Source of the DNA: Paenibacillus sp. PK3_47
Lineage (GTDB): Bacteria > Bacillota > Bacilli > Paenibacillales > Paenibacillaceae
NCBI RefSeq assembly: GCF_023520895.1
Contig: NZ_CP026029.1
Span: 4,960,001-5,024,000 of the forward strand
DNA: 64,000 nt
Direction: 5' to 3'
Each line of letters starts with the position of its first letter. Position 1 is the stretch's first letter. The position numbers and the translations under genes are program-made. Below are positions 7,861 through 16,980 of the stretch, piece by piece. The notes below the pieces were generated by a model. It saw only the letters and a program-made list of their open reading frames with translations, searched no databases and was not told where the DNA came from.

Positions 7861-8574
7861 TTACAGCCCGGAAAAGCCTGCGGCTTTGGGGTCAGCGCCG
7901 AGCCACTGCCCGCCGGACTCGCCAATGTCTTTTTTCCATACGGGAACGGTTGCTTTCAGCTTTTCAATAGCAAAGCGGCTGGCTTTGTAGCAGACATCGC
8001 GGTGTGCGGCGGATACGGCAATAATAACGCTCGCTTCCTTCAGGCCGACCAGCCCGATCCGGTGTGAAATGGCGCAGCCGGCGTTCCAGCGCCCGCTAAC
8101 CTCGCGGCCGATTTCCTGCAGCTTGGCGAGCGCCATAGGAAGATAAGCTTCGTAATGGAGCGCGGTAGTGCGCTGCTCACCAGTCATTTCACGGGTAGTG
8201 CCGACAAAGACGAGCGATGCCCCGTGATTATTATCAAGCACCTTCTCCAGAAGATCTTCAGCACTTAACGGCTGGTCGGTAATGCTGAACAGTCCGTCTT
8301 CCGTCTCACCGCAAACCGCTTCGGGTTCACCGCCTGAAACAGGAGGAATGAGCGCCACTTCAGAGGCTTCGGTAACGAGGGCATCCTCAGGGGCATACTC
8401 ACGGTCTATCGCTGCCATGGATACATGAATCTGCGGAGCGGCATCCGGATAAGCAGCGGACAGAAGCTCCTTCAGTTTTCCGGCCGTTATAGAATTTTCA
8501 TGAACATGGAAGGTTATAGCGGATGAACCGATAACTTCGGCTAGGCCTGCAAACAGGCGGATAGTTACGTGCAT
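7861..8574 (-). CDS. moaE: MoaD-MoaE fusion: molybdopterin synthase, both subunits in one chain
   Basis: This 237-residue protein joins a MoaD domain (1-82, beta-grasp, ending PPVSGG with Gly81-Gly82) to a complete MoaE domain (about 95-230). The MoaE part shows LVFVGTTREM, HRIGLVGLKE, AAHRDVCYKASRF and the catalytic-lysine region KATVPVWKKD. Molybdopterin synthase turns cPMP into molybdopterin using sulphur carried as a thiocarboxylate on the free C-terminal Gly of MoaD. Here that Gly-Gly is internal, so the chain must presumably be cut after Gly82, as is known for fused MoaX of mycobacteria. The 13-residue linker is acidic. No other moa genes are nearby. The ATG has an AGGTGA ribosome site. 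Confidence 0.88.
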   Translation of the reverse strand: MHVTIRLFAGLAEVIGSSAITFHVHENSITAGKLKELLSAAYPDAAPQIHVSMAAIDREYAPEDALVTEASEVALIPPVSGGEPEAVCGETEDGLFSITDQPLSAEDLLEKVLDNNHGASLVFVGTTREMTGEQRTTALHYEAYLPMALAKLQEIGREVSGRWNAGCAISHRIGLVGLKEASVIIAVSAAHRDVCYKASRFAIEKLKATVPVWKKDIGESGGQWLGADPKAAGFSGL

Positions 8575-8712
8575 AAAATTTTCACCTCATGGTCTTAATA
8601 ATGATTACAATATACCATATTGGCCTCTAAAATGTTATGCTAGGCTTTATAGATCACATACGCCTGCCGTCTTAAAAAGAAGCGGCTTCGCAGGTTGGAG
8701 GGATACAGACTA

Positions 8713-10152
8713 ATGGAGTCCGCACCGCAAAGATTGACAATCCTGCATACAAATGATATACATAGCCACTTTGCCATGATGAGTCCGGTAGCCGCTGAGC
8801 TTGCCCGCCTGAAAGCTGCCGCAAGGGAGGAGCCTGTACTGCTGGTAGATATCGGTGATCATATGGACCGTGCGGCGGTGGAGACCGAAGGATCAATGGG
8901 CCAGGCGAACATTGATATTCTCAATTTAACGGGATACGACGCTGTTACTATCGGAAACAATGAAGGCCTGACCTTTTCGCCGGAAAAGCTGTCGGCCATT
9001 TTTTCGGGTCTGCAGTGTCCAGTAGTCTGCTGCAACTTTTTGGAGAGCCATACCGGGAAGCCTCCACACTGGATGAAGCCCCGTGCGGTTATCGAGAAGG
9101 ACGGGATTAGAATCGGTATAACGGGGGCCACCGCCGCTTTTACAGCTTTTTATTCGCTGCTGGGCTGGGATGCCCTTGATCCTGAAGAGGCTCTGCGCGA
9201 GCAGTGCCGTCTGCTGGCGCCGGAGGCGGATATCATCATTGTTCTTTCCCATCTCGGGCTGCCTGCGGATCAGCTGCTGGCCGAGAGGCTGGACGGGGTA
9301 CATGCTATTCTTGGGGGACACACCCATCATATGCTGGAGAAGCCGCTGATGATCAGCGGCACTGCTGTGTGCGGAGCCGGCAAATTCGGCCGCTATATCG
9401 GGCGGCTGCAGTTCGGGCGGGCGAATCCGGAAGAGGGCTTCAAGCTGATAGCAGGTGAATGCATCACGGTTGATCCGGCCTTGACTGAAGAGCTTATTGC
9501 TCCGGCCGTCCAGCTGCATCTGCAACATAGCCGTGAAGCGCTGGGAGGGGCAGTAGCGGTCAGCGACCGTGAGCTTCCGCTGAATCTGAACGGGGAATCT
9601 CCCTTTGGCAATCTGCTGGCCCAGGCGGTGCGCCGCTTCACCGGCAGTCCGCTGTCGCTGGTCAACACCGGGCAGCTGCTCGGACCGCTGCCAGAAGGGG
9701 AGATCTCGGCGGGTATGCTGCATGCGCTCTGCCCGTCTCCGATTAATCCCTGCCTGATTCAGCTGAAGGGCAGGGATATCAAGACTGCGCTAGTGCAGAG
9801 CCTGACGGCGGAATTCTGCAATAAAGTGATCTACGGCTACGGTTTCCGGGGAGAGGTGCTCGGCAGTCTGGCTGTGGACGGATTAAAAATCTTGTACGAT
9901 CCGGCTGCCATGCCTTATGATAACGTTATTGCAGTCTTTGCAGGCGGTGAACCTCTGGAGGATGACCGCGAATATACCGTTGGTACACTGGATATGTTCA
10001 CCTTCCGGACAGGGTATGAGAGCATTGCAAACGGGCGTGATCCCGTGTATCTCGTGCCCCATTTTCTGCGTGACCTGCTGCGGATGGAGCTGCAGCGTCC
10101 AGGCAGCCTTGAGGAATGCGAAACCACCCGCTGGATCAGCTCGTCTACTTAA
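8713..10152 (+). CDS. Metallophosphatase / 5'-nucleotidase family protein (YunD-like)
   Basis: This is a 479-residue two-domain enzyme of the UshA/5'-nucleotidase family. The N-terminal calcineurin-like domain shows the dimetal motifs LHTNDIHSH (11-19), VDIGDHMDR, IGNNEG, LSHLGLP and GGHTHH. The C-terminal 5_nucleotid_C domain contains NLNGESPFGNLLAQAV and GYGFRGEVLGSL. There is no signal peptide, so it is cytoplasmic like B. subtilis YunD, unlike the secreted UshA enzymes. Substrates of the family include UDP-sugars, 5'-nucleotides and 2',3'-cyclic nucleotides; the one used here is not known. ATG 8713 is preferred over an in-frame TTG at 8695 because GGAGGG overlaps that TTG. Confidence 0.85.
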   Translation: MESAPQRLTILHTNDIHSHFAMMSPVAAELARLKAAAREEPVLLVDIGDHMDRAAVETEGSMGQANIDILNLTGYDAVTIGNNEGLTFSPEKLSAIFSGLQCPVVCCNFLESHTGKPPHWMKPRAVIEKDGIRIGITGATAAFTAFYSLLGWDALDPEEALREQCRLLAPEADIIIVLSHLGLPADQLLAERLDGVHAILGGHTHHMLEKPLMISGTAVCGAGKFGRYIGRLQFGRANPEEGFKLIAGECITVDPALTEELIAPAVQLHLQHSREALGGAVAVSDRELPLNLNGESPFGNLLAQAVRRFTGSPLSLVNTGQLLGPLPEGEISAGMLHALCPSPINPCLIQLKGRDIKTALVQSLTAEFCNKVIYGYGFRGEVLGSLAVDGLKILYDPAAMPYDNVIAVFAGGEPLEDDREYTVGTLDMFTFRTGYESIANGRDPVYLVPHFLRDLLRMELQRPGSLEECETTRWISSST

Positions 10153-10223
10153 ACCTCCTGCTACATATAATTATTCAGAGCTATATAAGCACCAGTGTTC
10201 ATTTTCATTATCAGGAGGAGTAT

Positions 10224-11048
10224 ATGGATACAATTACAGCAATCATTCTGGCCGTCGTAGAAGGGATTACGGAATTCATCCCGGTCTCATCTACCGGGCA
10301 CATGATCCTGACCTCGAAGCTGTTAGGCTACGACGAGCAGGAACCGATTATGAAGACTTACGAAATTGTGATTCAGTTAGGTGCGATTCTGGCTATTGCG
10401 CTGGTCTACAGGCAGCGGATTGCAGATTTGCTCGGGCTGGGGCGCAGCCGTAAGAGCGGGGGTGTAATGCCTGCTTCGCGTCTGAACCTGATACACGTGA
10501 TTCTGGGCATTGCCCCGGCGCTTGCGGTGGCTTTTTTTGCCCGTGACTTTATCAAAGGCCTCTTCGGGGCTTCGACAGTTCTCTGGGCGCTTGTTGCCGG
10601 AGGGATTCTGATGATTGTTGCCGAATGGATGAACGGGCGCAAGGTCAGGGTGACCGCCAGAGAGCTTGATGATATTTCCTACGGGCAAGCGCTGGCGATT
10701 GGGCTTTACCAGATTATTTCCGTGCTCTGGCCGGGATTCTCCCGTTCAGGCTCAACGATCTCGGGCGGTATGCTGAGCGGCGTCAGCTACAAAGCTTCGG
10801 CGGATTTCTCTTTTCTCATTGCGATTCCGATTATGTGCGCCGCGTCGGGCTACGAGCTGCTGGATTCCTACAAGTATTTTACAAGTGAGACCATCTGGAA
10901 TTTTGCCATAGGTTTCATTATTTCATTTGTGGTTGCTTATTTTGTGGTGATTCTGTTCATGAAGCTGATCCAAAAGATCAGACCTACCCACTTCGCAATT
11001 TACCGGTTTATTCTGGCAGCTGTATTCTGGCTGTTTATTATGCGTTAA
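10224..11048 (+). CDS. uppP: Undecaprenyl-diphosphate phosphatase UppP (BacA)
   Basis: This 274-residue integral membrane protein carries both UppP signatures: EGITEFIPVSSTGHM at 13-27, with the active-site Glu17 and His26, and PGFSRSGSTISGG around residues 172-184 with the essential Arg. It removes one phosphate from undecaprenyl pyrophosphate, recycling the lipid carrier for peptidoglycan and teichoic acid synthesis and giving bacitracin tolerance. About eight hydrophobic segments are visible. The ATG at 10224 has AGGAGGAG directly upstream; the longer open frame from 10116 is not used because its N terminus is hydrophilic and overlaps the previous gene. Confidence 0.96.
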   Translation: MDTITAIILAVVEGITEFIPVSSTGHMILTSKLLGYDEQEPIMKTYEIVIQLGAILAIALVYRQRIADLLGLGRSRKSGGVMPASRLNLIHVILGIAPALAVAFFARDFIKGLFGASTVLWALVAGGILMIVAEWMNGRKVRVTARELDDISYGQALAIGLYQIISVLWPGFSRSGSTISGGMLSGVSYKASADFSFLIAIPIMCAASGYELLDSYKYFTSETIWNFAIGFIISFVVAYFVVILFMKLIQKIRPTHFAIYRFILAAVFWLFIMR

Positions 11049-11198
11049 TAGACCGGCCCGGTGTGCCGGGGGAGAATATGAGAATGGCAATGTAGTGCTC
11101 ATGCCGGATCGCAACAGGTAACGGTACAGACAAAGTGTGTGACGACAAGATTTTGATACAGAATAGCAATTTACCGTTAAAGGCAGGAGTGAGCCAAG

Positions 11199-12302
11199 GT
11201 GCGTTTAATATCCGTGAATCAGCTTCGGGCGGGGATGAGGCTGGGCAAAAAAATTTATAATGATGAAGGGCTGGTTCTGCTTGCGGACGGAATTGAGCTT
11301 ACGGACGGGTTGATCAAGCGGCTGGCCAAAATTGACATCGGCTTTGTCTACATACAAGATGCAGCTACGGATGACATTGAGATCAAAGGAATGCTGCATG
11401 ACGAGACCCGTAACAGGGCGCTCAAGGTGATCAGGAACCAGTTTCAGGAGATGTCTGTCGCTTCCGGCATTACGAAGGGCTTTTATCATCTCGACAAAAA
11501 ATTCTCCGGGATTATGGACTCGATCCTGGATGACATGTCCTCGCAGGAGGACCCGATGATTATGCTGGCGGATATGCACACTGCCGATAATTATCTGTAT
11601 GTGCATTCGCTGAATGTCTGTCTGTATACGCTTGTACTCGGCATTGCCTACGGCTACAGCAGAGAGGAGCTGCGGGTCATCGGACTGGGTTCGCTGCTGC
11701 ATGACATCGGCAAGACACAGATTCCGGTAAAAATCATCCAGAAGCCGGGCATGCTCAGCGACGAGGAATTCCGCCATATGCGGGCCCACACCGAGATCGG
11801 GTACCGGATTCTCAAAGAAGAGCCGAATATCCCGCTGCTTGCGGCACATTGTGCCCTTCAGCATCATGAGCGCATCGACGGCTCCGGTTATCCGCGGGGC
11901 CTCACCGGCCCGCAAATCCATGAATATGCCAAGTGGCTTGGCGTGGCGGATTCCTATGATGCGATGACGTCCAACCGGATTTACAAAAAAGCGATGCTGC
12001 CGCATCAGGCGGTAGAAGCACTGTATGTAGGCTCCGGCACCCTGTATGAGCAAAAGCAGCTGGAGCTGTTCAGAGACCGTGTGGCTATTTATCCGCTGGG
12101 TCTTACAGTGAGGCTGAGCACCGGGGAGAGCGGTGTTGTAGTCAAGATTGATCCGAGTATCCCGCACCGGCCTGTAGTACGCGTATTTACCGGTCCTGAA
12201 GGCGAACCTGTAACCCCGTTTGAACGGGATTTAGGGACTGCACTCTCAGTAGTTATCGTTGACGTTACTGATGAGGATATGGAAGCCGTGCAGTCCACTT
12301 AA
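11199..12302 (+). CDS. HD-GYP domain protein, intact (cyclic di-GMP phosphodiesterase)
   Basis: This 367-residue protein has an N-terminal domain like that of the HD-GYP protein at 6741 (MRLISVNQLRAGMRLGKKIY) and a C-terminal HD-GYP domain. The catalytic pair is present as LLHDIGKTQIP (His168-Asp169), followed by HTEIGYRIL and the QHHERIDGSGYPRGL loop. The expected activity is hydrolysis of c-di-GMP in the cytoplasm; the domain after the catalytic core (CHGESG-like segment RLSTGESGVVVKI) may be regulatory. The GTG start has AGGAGTG upstream. It is monocistronic. Together with the degenerate paralogue at 6741, one intact and one probably inactive copy sit 3.5 kb apart. Confidence 0.9.
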   Translation: MRLISVNQLRAGMRLGKKIYNDEGLVLLADGIELTDGLIKRLAKIDIGFVYIQDAATDDIEIKGMLHDETRNRALKVIRNQFQEMSVASGITKGFYHLDKKFSGIMDSILDDMSSQEDPMIMLADMHTADNYLYVHSLNVCLYTLVLGIAYGYSREELRVIGLGSLLHDIGKTQIPVKIIQKPGMLSDEEFRHMRAHTEIGYRILKEEPNIPLLAAHCALQHHERIDGSGYPRGLTGPQIHEYAKWLGVADSYDAMTSNRIYKKAMLPHQAVEALYVGSGTLYEQKQLELFRDRVAIYPLGLTVRLSTGESGVVVKIDPSIPHRPVVRVFTGPEGEPVTPFERDLGTALSVVIVDVTDEDMEAVQST

Positions 12303-12384
12303 ACTTTATGAATTGTGGCGGGAAAAGGGAGTTCTGACCCTCTGTCACATACACAGCGAGGAGAGAAATCAGGAGGCCGCCTGC

Positions 12385-12417
12385 CAGCGGAGACCTGGTT
12401 TTGGCCGCGCTGTTTTT
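12385..12417 (+). terminator. Possible terminator after the HD-GYP gene
   Basis: CAGCGG...CCGCGCTG forms an imperfect stem followed by TTTTTATTTCTTT. It is about 85 bases past the stop, so the pairing with that gene is tentative. Confidence 0.4.
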
Positions 12418-12562
12418 ATTTCTTTGACCCTGCCGGAACAGCAGAATTGCGGAAACGTGCAGTTTTTTTAACGATCGTGGTATGATATAGGTTAAGTCAC
12501 AAGTTCTTTTTCATTTATTTTGGGTTAATAATAAGGAATAAGCAATAAGGGAGAAATACGAA

Positions 12563-13699
12563 ATGAATATATTAGAGCCATCATCAACAACTGTCAGAGA
12601 GCTGTCACCAAGCTATGATCCGTGGGATCCCATCACTTCACTCCGTGAGCATGGAAGGCATGTGTTGACCAGTGTGGAGATGACGGTTACGAATCTTTGC
12701 AATATGCGCTGTGAGCATTGTGCGGTCGGTGACAGCCTGACGATGAAAGAAGGAGAAATGCTGCCTCTTAAAAATATGCTGAACCGCCTGGATGAAGTGG
12801 AGCATCTGCAGACCATCAGCATTACCGGGGGAGAGCCGATGTTCCGTGCTTCAACCGTGGACAACATGATTGTGCCGCTGCTCAAATATGCGCAGGAGCG
12901 GGGAATCCGCTCGCAGATCAACTCCAACCTGACCATGCCGTACGCCCGCTACGAGAAGCTGCTTCCTTACCTGGACGTGATGCATATCTCATTTAACTAT
13001 GTGAACGGCGATGATTTCCATGAGGTCGGCTTTGCGAACAGCGGCCATCCTGTCGCTAAGGAAGCGGCATACCGCTTATATGATACAATGCTGGAAAATT
13101 CCCGCCGTCTCAGCGAGGATGGAATGCTGATTTCCGCCGAATCCATGATCAACTACCGTACGCACCGGAAGCTGCCGGAGATCCATAAGCTGATCGGCGA
13201 TATGGGAGCAAGACGGCATGAGGTACACCCGATGTATGCTTCCAGCTTTGCCTCCTCATTGCCGGTGTTATCGCTGAAAGAGATGGGAGCGGCAATCCAT
13301 TCCCTGCTGGATGCACGTGATCCGGACATGTGGATGCTGTTCGGGACACTCCCTTTCTTCGCCTGCAGCTTCCTGGAGGAAGACCAGAAGCTCCTGCGCC
13401 GGCTCCGCAGCGAAAAGAATGTTACGCTGCGCAATGATCCGGATGGCAGAAACCGGGTGAACGTCAATATGTTCACGGGTGATGTATTCGTAACTGATTT
13501 TGCCGATATTTCCGCCTTTGGTAACATTGGCGCCAGCAAGCTGGATGATATTTTCGCCGAATGGCAGCTTCAGCATCCGCTTAACCAGAAGGTGAACTGC
13601 CACTGTGATGCCGCAGGCTGCTGCGGCCCCAATCTCCTTGTGGCAGACATGTATTATCCGGAGGTAGATTTCAAATCAAGAAAGGCGATCAATTTGTAG
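12563..13699 (+). CDS. yfkAB: Radical SAM protein YfkAB (CxCxxxxC family)
   Basis: This 378-residue radical SAM protein has the [4Fe-4S] motif CxxxCxxC at Cys46, Cys50 and Cys53 (TNLCNMRCEHC) and the GGEP motif in ISITGGEPMFR. The C terminus holds CxCxxxxC (Cys346, Cys348, Cys353), which defines the YfkAB family and probably binds an additional cluster. The reaction is not known. In the B. subtilis reference the gene was once recorded as two pieces, yfkA and yfkB; here it is one intact frame. The ATG is preceded by AAGGGAG. The next gene starts 18 bases after the stop, so both may be cotranscribed. Confidence 0.92.
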   Translation: MNILEPSSTTVRELSPSYDPWDPITSLREHGRHVLTSVEMTVTNLCNMRCEHCAVGDSLTMKEGEMLPLKNMLNRLDEVEHLQTISITGGEPMFRASTVDNMIVPLLKYAQERGIRSQINSNLTMPYARYEKLLPYLDVMHISFNYVNGDDFHEVGFANSGHPVAKEAAYRLYDTMLENSRRLSEDGMLISAESMINYRTHRKLPEIHKLIGDMGARRHEVHPMYASSFASSLPVLSLKEMGAAIHSLLDARDPDMWMLFGTLPFFACSFLEEDQKLLRRLRSEKNVTLRNDPDGRNRVNVNMFTGDVFVTDFADISAFGNIGASKLDDIFAEWQLQHPLNQKVNCHCDAAGCCGPNLLVADMYYPEVDFKSRKAINL

Positions 13700-13717
13700 A
13701 ATCGAGGCGTTGTTATT

Positions 13718-15076
13718 GTGCATACGGAATTTGACATAGGAAGCTTACTGCTTAATCTTTTGCTGGTTCTGGTGCTTGTTTTATTGAACGGTATTTTTGT
13801 AGCCGCAGAGTTCTCGCTGGTGAAGGTCAGACAGTCCCGTCTGACCCAGCTGGTCAGCGAAGGCAACAAGATGGCGGGGTACGCGCTGAAGGTCAACAAA
13901 AAGCTGGATGCATACCTCTCTGCCACCCAGTTCGGCATTACGCTGGCCTCTCTTGGACTGGGCTGGATCGGGGAACCGGCCATCTCTGAGCTGCTCGTAG
14001 AGCCGCTGATGTTTCAGCTCGGCGTTACCGACCACACTTTAATCTCTACCGTGTCGGTCGTAATCGGCTTTTCAATCATTACCTTTTTACATATTGTGCT
14101 GGGGGAGCTTGCACCAAAGTCCCTGGCAATCCAAAAAACAGAAGGATCCGCGCTGCTGCTCTCTGCGCCGCTCATGTTCTTCTATAATCTGTTCCTGCCC
14201 TTTATCTGGGTGCTTAACGCTTCGGCCAATGCGCTGCTGCGGATGGTTGGCGTAGAGCCGGCCAGCGAAGCTGAGGCGGCCCACTCGGAAGAGGAGATCC
14301 GCATTCTCATGAATCAGAGTGCCAAAAGCGGGGTTATCGATCAGGATGAGATGAAGCTGATGGACAACATCTTTGAATTCTCTGATCTTTTGGCCCGGGA
14401 AATTATGCTTCCCCGTACAGATATGGATGTGCTGTACAGCAATCTTACACTGGAAGAGAATATGCGGATTATTACGGAAACCAAACATTCCCGGTATCCG
14501 GTTGCAGACGAGGACAAGGACCGGATTATCGGCTTTATCCATATTACGGATCTGCTGTTTGCCCCTCTGGAGCAGCAGCAGAATCTGGCTTCCATTGTAA
14601 GACCCATCCTCAATGTGCCTGAATCCATGGAAATAAGCCATGTGCTGCGCCTGATGCAGAAGAACAAGGCCCAGCTTACACTGGTTGTCGATGAATACGG
14701 CGGTACAGCCGGACTCCTTACTGCCGAAGAAATTCTCGAAGAGATTGTCGGCGATCTGCACGACGAGTTTGAGGACGAGCGTCCAAGTGTGGAGCGCAAC
14801 GGCGATTATATCTCGGTGGAAGGACGTATGCTTATCGAGGATGTGAATGATCTTACCGGAGTCATTATAGAAGATGACGAGGTGGATTCCATCGGGGGCT
14901 GGCTGTTCAAGGAGCTGGAGGGCAACCCGTCCAAGGGCAAAAGGGTAGTCGTTGGCGACGTTGCCTTTGAGGTAGAGGAATCCACACGGCTGCGGATTAC
15001 AAGAATTAATATTCACCGGGAGAGGCCTCTGGTAACAGAGGATATGGAAGCCGGGGACAGTGATGAGAAGGAATAG
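13718..15076 (+). CDS. CNNM/CorC-type transporter-like protein (DUF21-CBS-CorC_HlyC)
   Basis: This 452-residue protein has a DUF21/CNNM membrane domain (residues 1-200, with LNGIFVAAEFSLVKVRQSR and a HIVLGELAPKSLAIQ segment), two CBS domains (about 220-345, including MLPRTDMD and VDEYGGTAGLLTAEEILEEI), and a CorC_HlyC domain at the end. Proteins of this architecture are annotated as hemolysin-family but are linked to magnesium or cobalt efflux. It starts at GTG 13718 with GAGGCG upstream, close behind yfkAB. The acidic C-terminal tail is GDSDEKE. A terminator follows. Confidence 0.9.
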   Translation: MHTEFDIGSLLLNLLLVLVLVLLNGIFVAAEFSLVKVRQSRLTQLVSEGNKMAGYALKVNKKLDAYLSATQFGITLASLGLGWIGEPAISELLVEPLMFQLGVTDHTLISTVSVVIGFSIITFLHIVLGELAPKSLAIQKTEGSALLLSAPLMFFYNLFLPFIWVLNASANALLRMVGVEPASEAEAAHSEEEIRILMNQSAKSGVIDQDEMKLMDNIFEFSDLLAREIMLPRTDMDVLYSNLTLEENMRIITETKHSRYPVADEDKDRIIGFIHITDLLFAPLEQQQNLASIVRPILNVPESMEISHVLRLMQKNKAQLTLVVDEYGGTAGLLTAEEILEEIVGDLHDEFEDERPSVERNGDYISVEGRMLIEDVNDLTGVIIEDDEVDSIGGWLFKELEGNPSKGKRVVVGDVAFEVEESTRLRITRINIHRERPLVTEDMEAGDSDEKE

Positions 15077-15140
15077 CGGAGTATAGGATGGGCGGCCGCA
15101 TGCGGTCAGCAGTTCCATACCGGAGATAAACTTGAGAAGC

Positions 15141-15187
15141 CTCACCTTGCCTGGAGATTTATATCTCTTGGCAGGGGGGGCTTTTTT
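15141..15187 (+). terminator. Terminator after the CNNM-type gene
   Basis: An imperfect stem (CCTTGCC...GGCAGG with the inner arms GAGAT and ATCTC around TTAT) is followed by TTTTTT. Confidence 0.6.
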
Positions 15188-15324
15188 GACGTAAATGAAA
15201 GTATATATATTTGGGGCAGGAGTTCTTATTCCCCCTGAAGCCGACATAAATTAGTTACGAAGAGATGACCGTTCAGGATCAGGATGACCAAGTCATTGCC
15301 AACCATGGTATAAGGAGGCTTTAT

Positions 15325-15543
15325 ATGAATTCCCAGGAACGTGTGTGGAAGACGTACCGAGGGCCGTTTGACCCGTGCCCGCCGGTGCCGTTCAAAACGT
15401 ATGTTGTGCCGCCGAATCAGTTCATCCAGTTCCAGCCGCCGGGACTGCCGCAGTTTCCTTTGGCTGAGGCGCTAAGGGCAGGAACACTTTGGCCGGCGCT
15501 ATTCAGCCCGTACGAATCCAAAGCCGGTAAAGGAGGGATCTAG
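15325..15543 (+). CDS. cotJA: Spore coat associated protein CotJA
   Basis: This is a 72-residue proline-rich protein (GPFDPCPPVPFKTYVVPPNQ, FQPPGLPQFPL) typical of CotJA, first gene of the cotJABC operon. CotJ proteins are made in the mother cell and deposited at the inner spore coat. ATG 15325 follows AAGGAGG; the longer frame from 15265 has no ribosome site. The stop is four bases before cotJB, indicating cotranscription. In Bacillus the operon is under sigma-E; I could not identify a convincing sigma-E promoter here. Confidence 0.92.
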   Translation: MNSQERVWKTYRGPFDPCPPVPFKTYVVPPNQFIQFQPPGLPQFPLAEALRAGTLWPALFSPYESKAGKGGI

Positions 15544-15547
15544 ATCT

Positions 15548-15814
15548 ATGGAAGCGAATGCTTGCGAACCCCGTTACTATGAAATGCTGGAGCAGCTTCA
15601 AGTCCTCGATTTTGCACTGGTAGAGCTGAATTTATACCTGGATACCCACCCGGAGGATCTGAAGGCGATTGAGCAGTTCAATCAGTTAACCCAGGAGCGC
15701 ACCAAGCTGGCGAACCAGTTTCAGGAGCTCTACGGACCGCTGCAGAACTTCGGCCGCGCCTACTCCAAATGTCCATGGGAGTGGAGCCAGAGTCCTTGGC
15801 CGTGGCAGGTATAG
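15548..15814 (+). CDS. cotJB: Spore coat protein CotJB
   Basis: This 88-residue protein has the CotJB pattern: YYEMLEQLQVLDFALVELNL, then LDTHPEDLKAIEQFNQ and a C-terminal W-rich end (CPWEWSQSPWPWQV). It is the second gene of the coat operon, with AAAGGAGG 13 bases before ATG and within the end of cotJA. It is thought to act with CotJA and CotJC in the coat; no enzymatic role is known. Confidence 0.95.
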   Translation: MEANACEPRYYEMLEQLQVLDFALVELNLYLDTHPEDLKAIEQFNQLTQERTKLANQFQELYGPLQNFGRAYSKCPWEWSQSPWPWQV

Positions 15815-15881
15815 GCCTGCTGGTGATTAACTAAGTCAATGCTTCCATGACAAATATACCTTTGAGGAGGGTCCGCCCCGA

Positions 15882-16451
15882 ATGTGGATATATGAGAAAA
15901 AGCTGCAGTACCCGGTGCGTGTCGGGAAATGTGATGTGAGAATGGCGCGGTATTTGATGGAGCAGTACGGCGGTGCGGACGGGGAACTGGCAGCTGCACT
16001 CCGCTATATGAACCAGCGTTATGCTATTCCGGATAAAGTAATCGGTGTGCTCACAGATATTTCGACCGAGGAATTTGCTCACCTGGAAATGATCGCTACG
16101 ATGATCTATAAGCTGACCAAGGATGCATCTGTAGAGGAACTCGAGGCGGCCGGCCTGGGGCCGAATTACGCGCAACGCGACCATGCGCTGTTTTATCAGA
16201 ACTCCGCCGGAGTACCGTGGACTGCGGCCTACATCCAGGCTAAGGGAGACCCGATTGCGGATTTGTATGAAGACATTGCCGCTGAAGAGAAAGCCCGTGC
16301 TACATACCAGTGGCTGATTGATATGACGGATGACGTGGATCTGCAGGACAGCCTGAAGTTCCTGCGGGAGCGGGAGATTGTGCATGCGCTGCGGTTCAAG
16401 GAGTCTGTGCAGATACTCATTGAGGAGCAGGGTAAGAAGAGGATTTTTTGA
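15882..16451 (+). CDS. cotJC: Spore coat protein CotJC (manganese catalase family)
   Basis: This 189-residue protein belongs to the manganese (di-iron/di-manganese) catalase family, with a ferritin-like four-helix fold. Ligand-bearing stretches include STEEFAHLEMIATMI, DIAAEEKARATYQWL and LREREIVHALRFKES, which give the Glu/His pairs expected for a two-metal site. It probably protects the spore coat against peroxide or serves as a coat component. GAGGAGGG lies upstream of ATG 15882. It ends the operon; a terminator follows 28 bases later. Confidence 0.95.
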   Translation: MWIYEKKLQYPVRVGKCDVRMARYLMEQYGGADGELAAALRYMNQRYAIPDKVIGVLTDISTEEFAHLEMIATMIYKLTKDASVEELEAAGLGPNYAQRDHALFYQNSAGVPWTAAYIQAKGDPIADLYEDIAAEEKARATYQWLIDMTDDVDLQDSLKFLREREIVHALRFKESVQILIEEQGKKRIF

Positions 16452-16478
16452 GCAGGTATGGTGCTCATGGCCAGGATT

Positions 16479-16504
16479 AAGCCGCCGGTATGGCGGCTTT
16501 TTTG
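16479..16504 (+). terminator. Terminator of the cotJABC operon
   Basis: AAGCCGCC (16479-16486) and GGCGGCTT (16492-16499) form a perfect 8-bp stem, followed by TTTTTT. Confidence 0.9.
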
Positions 16505-16538
16505 TTGTTATAAGGGAGTGGCGCGGTGTGGGCGGAAT

Positions 16539-16925
16539 GAGCGGGAGGAATTGAGATGAAATGCGGGAAGCGGTGATGGGAGAGGGTTAACGGGAGAAAT
16601 CCCGTTGAAATGCGGGAAGCGGGGATGCGAGGGGGGTTAATGGGAGAAGTCCCGTTGAATTGGCAGGAAGCGACCGGTGTGAGCGGAATTAGCGGGAGAA
16701 ATCCCGTTGAATTGGCAGGAAGCGACGGTGTGAGTGAAATGAACGGGAGAAATCCCGTTGAATTGGCAGGAAGCGGCGGTGTGAGTGAAAATGAACGGGA
16801 GAAATCCCGTTGAATTGGCGGGAGTGCGGCTGGCGAGCGGAATTAGCGGGAGAAATCCCGTTGAATTGGCGGGAATGCGACTGGTGGGCGGAATTAGCGG
16901 GCGAAATCCCGTTGAATTGGCTGTA
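16539..16925. repeat. Array A: eight ~51-bp units with a CGGGAGAAATCCCG hairpin
   Basis: The conserved core is AACGGGAGAAATCCCGTTGA followed by ATTGGC-A/G-GGAA and a more variable rest. Units begin (CGGG) at 16542, 16591, 16641, 16693, 16744, 16796, 16847 and 16898, with steps of 49-52 bases. Each core can fold as a short hairpin. Because the unit is close to 17 codons, open frames run through on both strands; they are by-products of the repeat and have no ribosome site. Confidence 0.9.
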
Positions 16926-16980
16926 GCATTTGCAAGGTTCAATATTTTTTACCTAATTCAATCACAGTAGCAAAATGAAG

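Noticed and set aside
16637..16942. Repetitive 101-codon frame (and others) across arrays A-C
   Set aside because: The repeat unit is a multiple of three, so frames remain open by themselves on both strands. None has a ribosome site.
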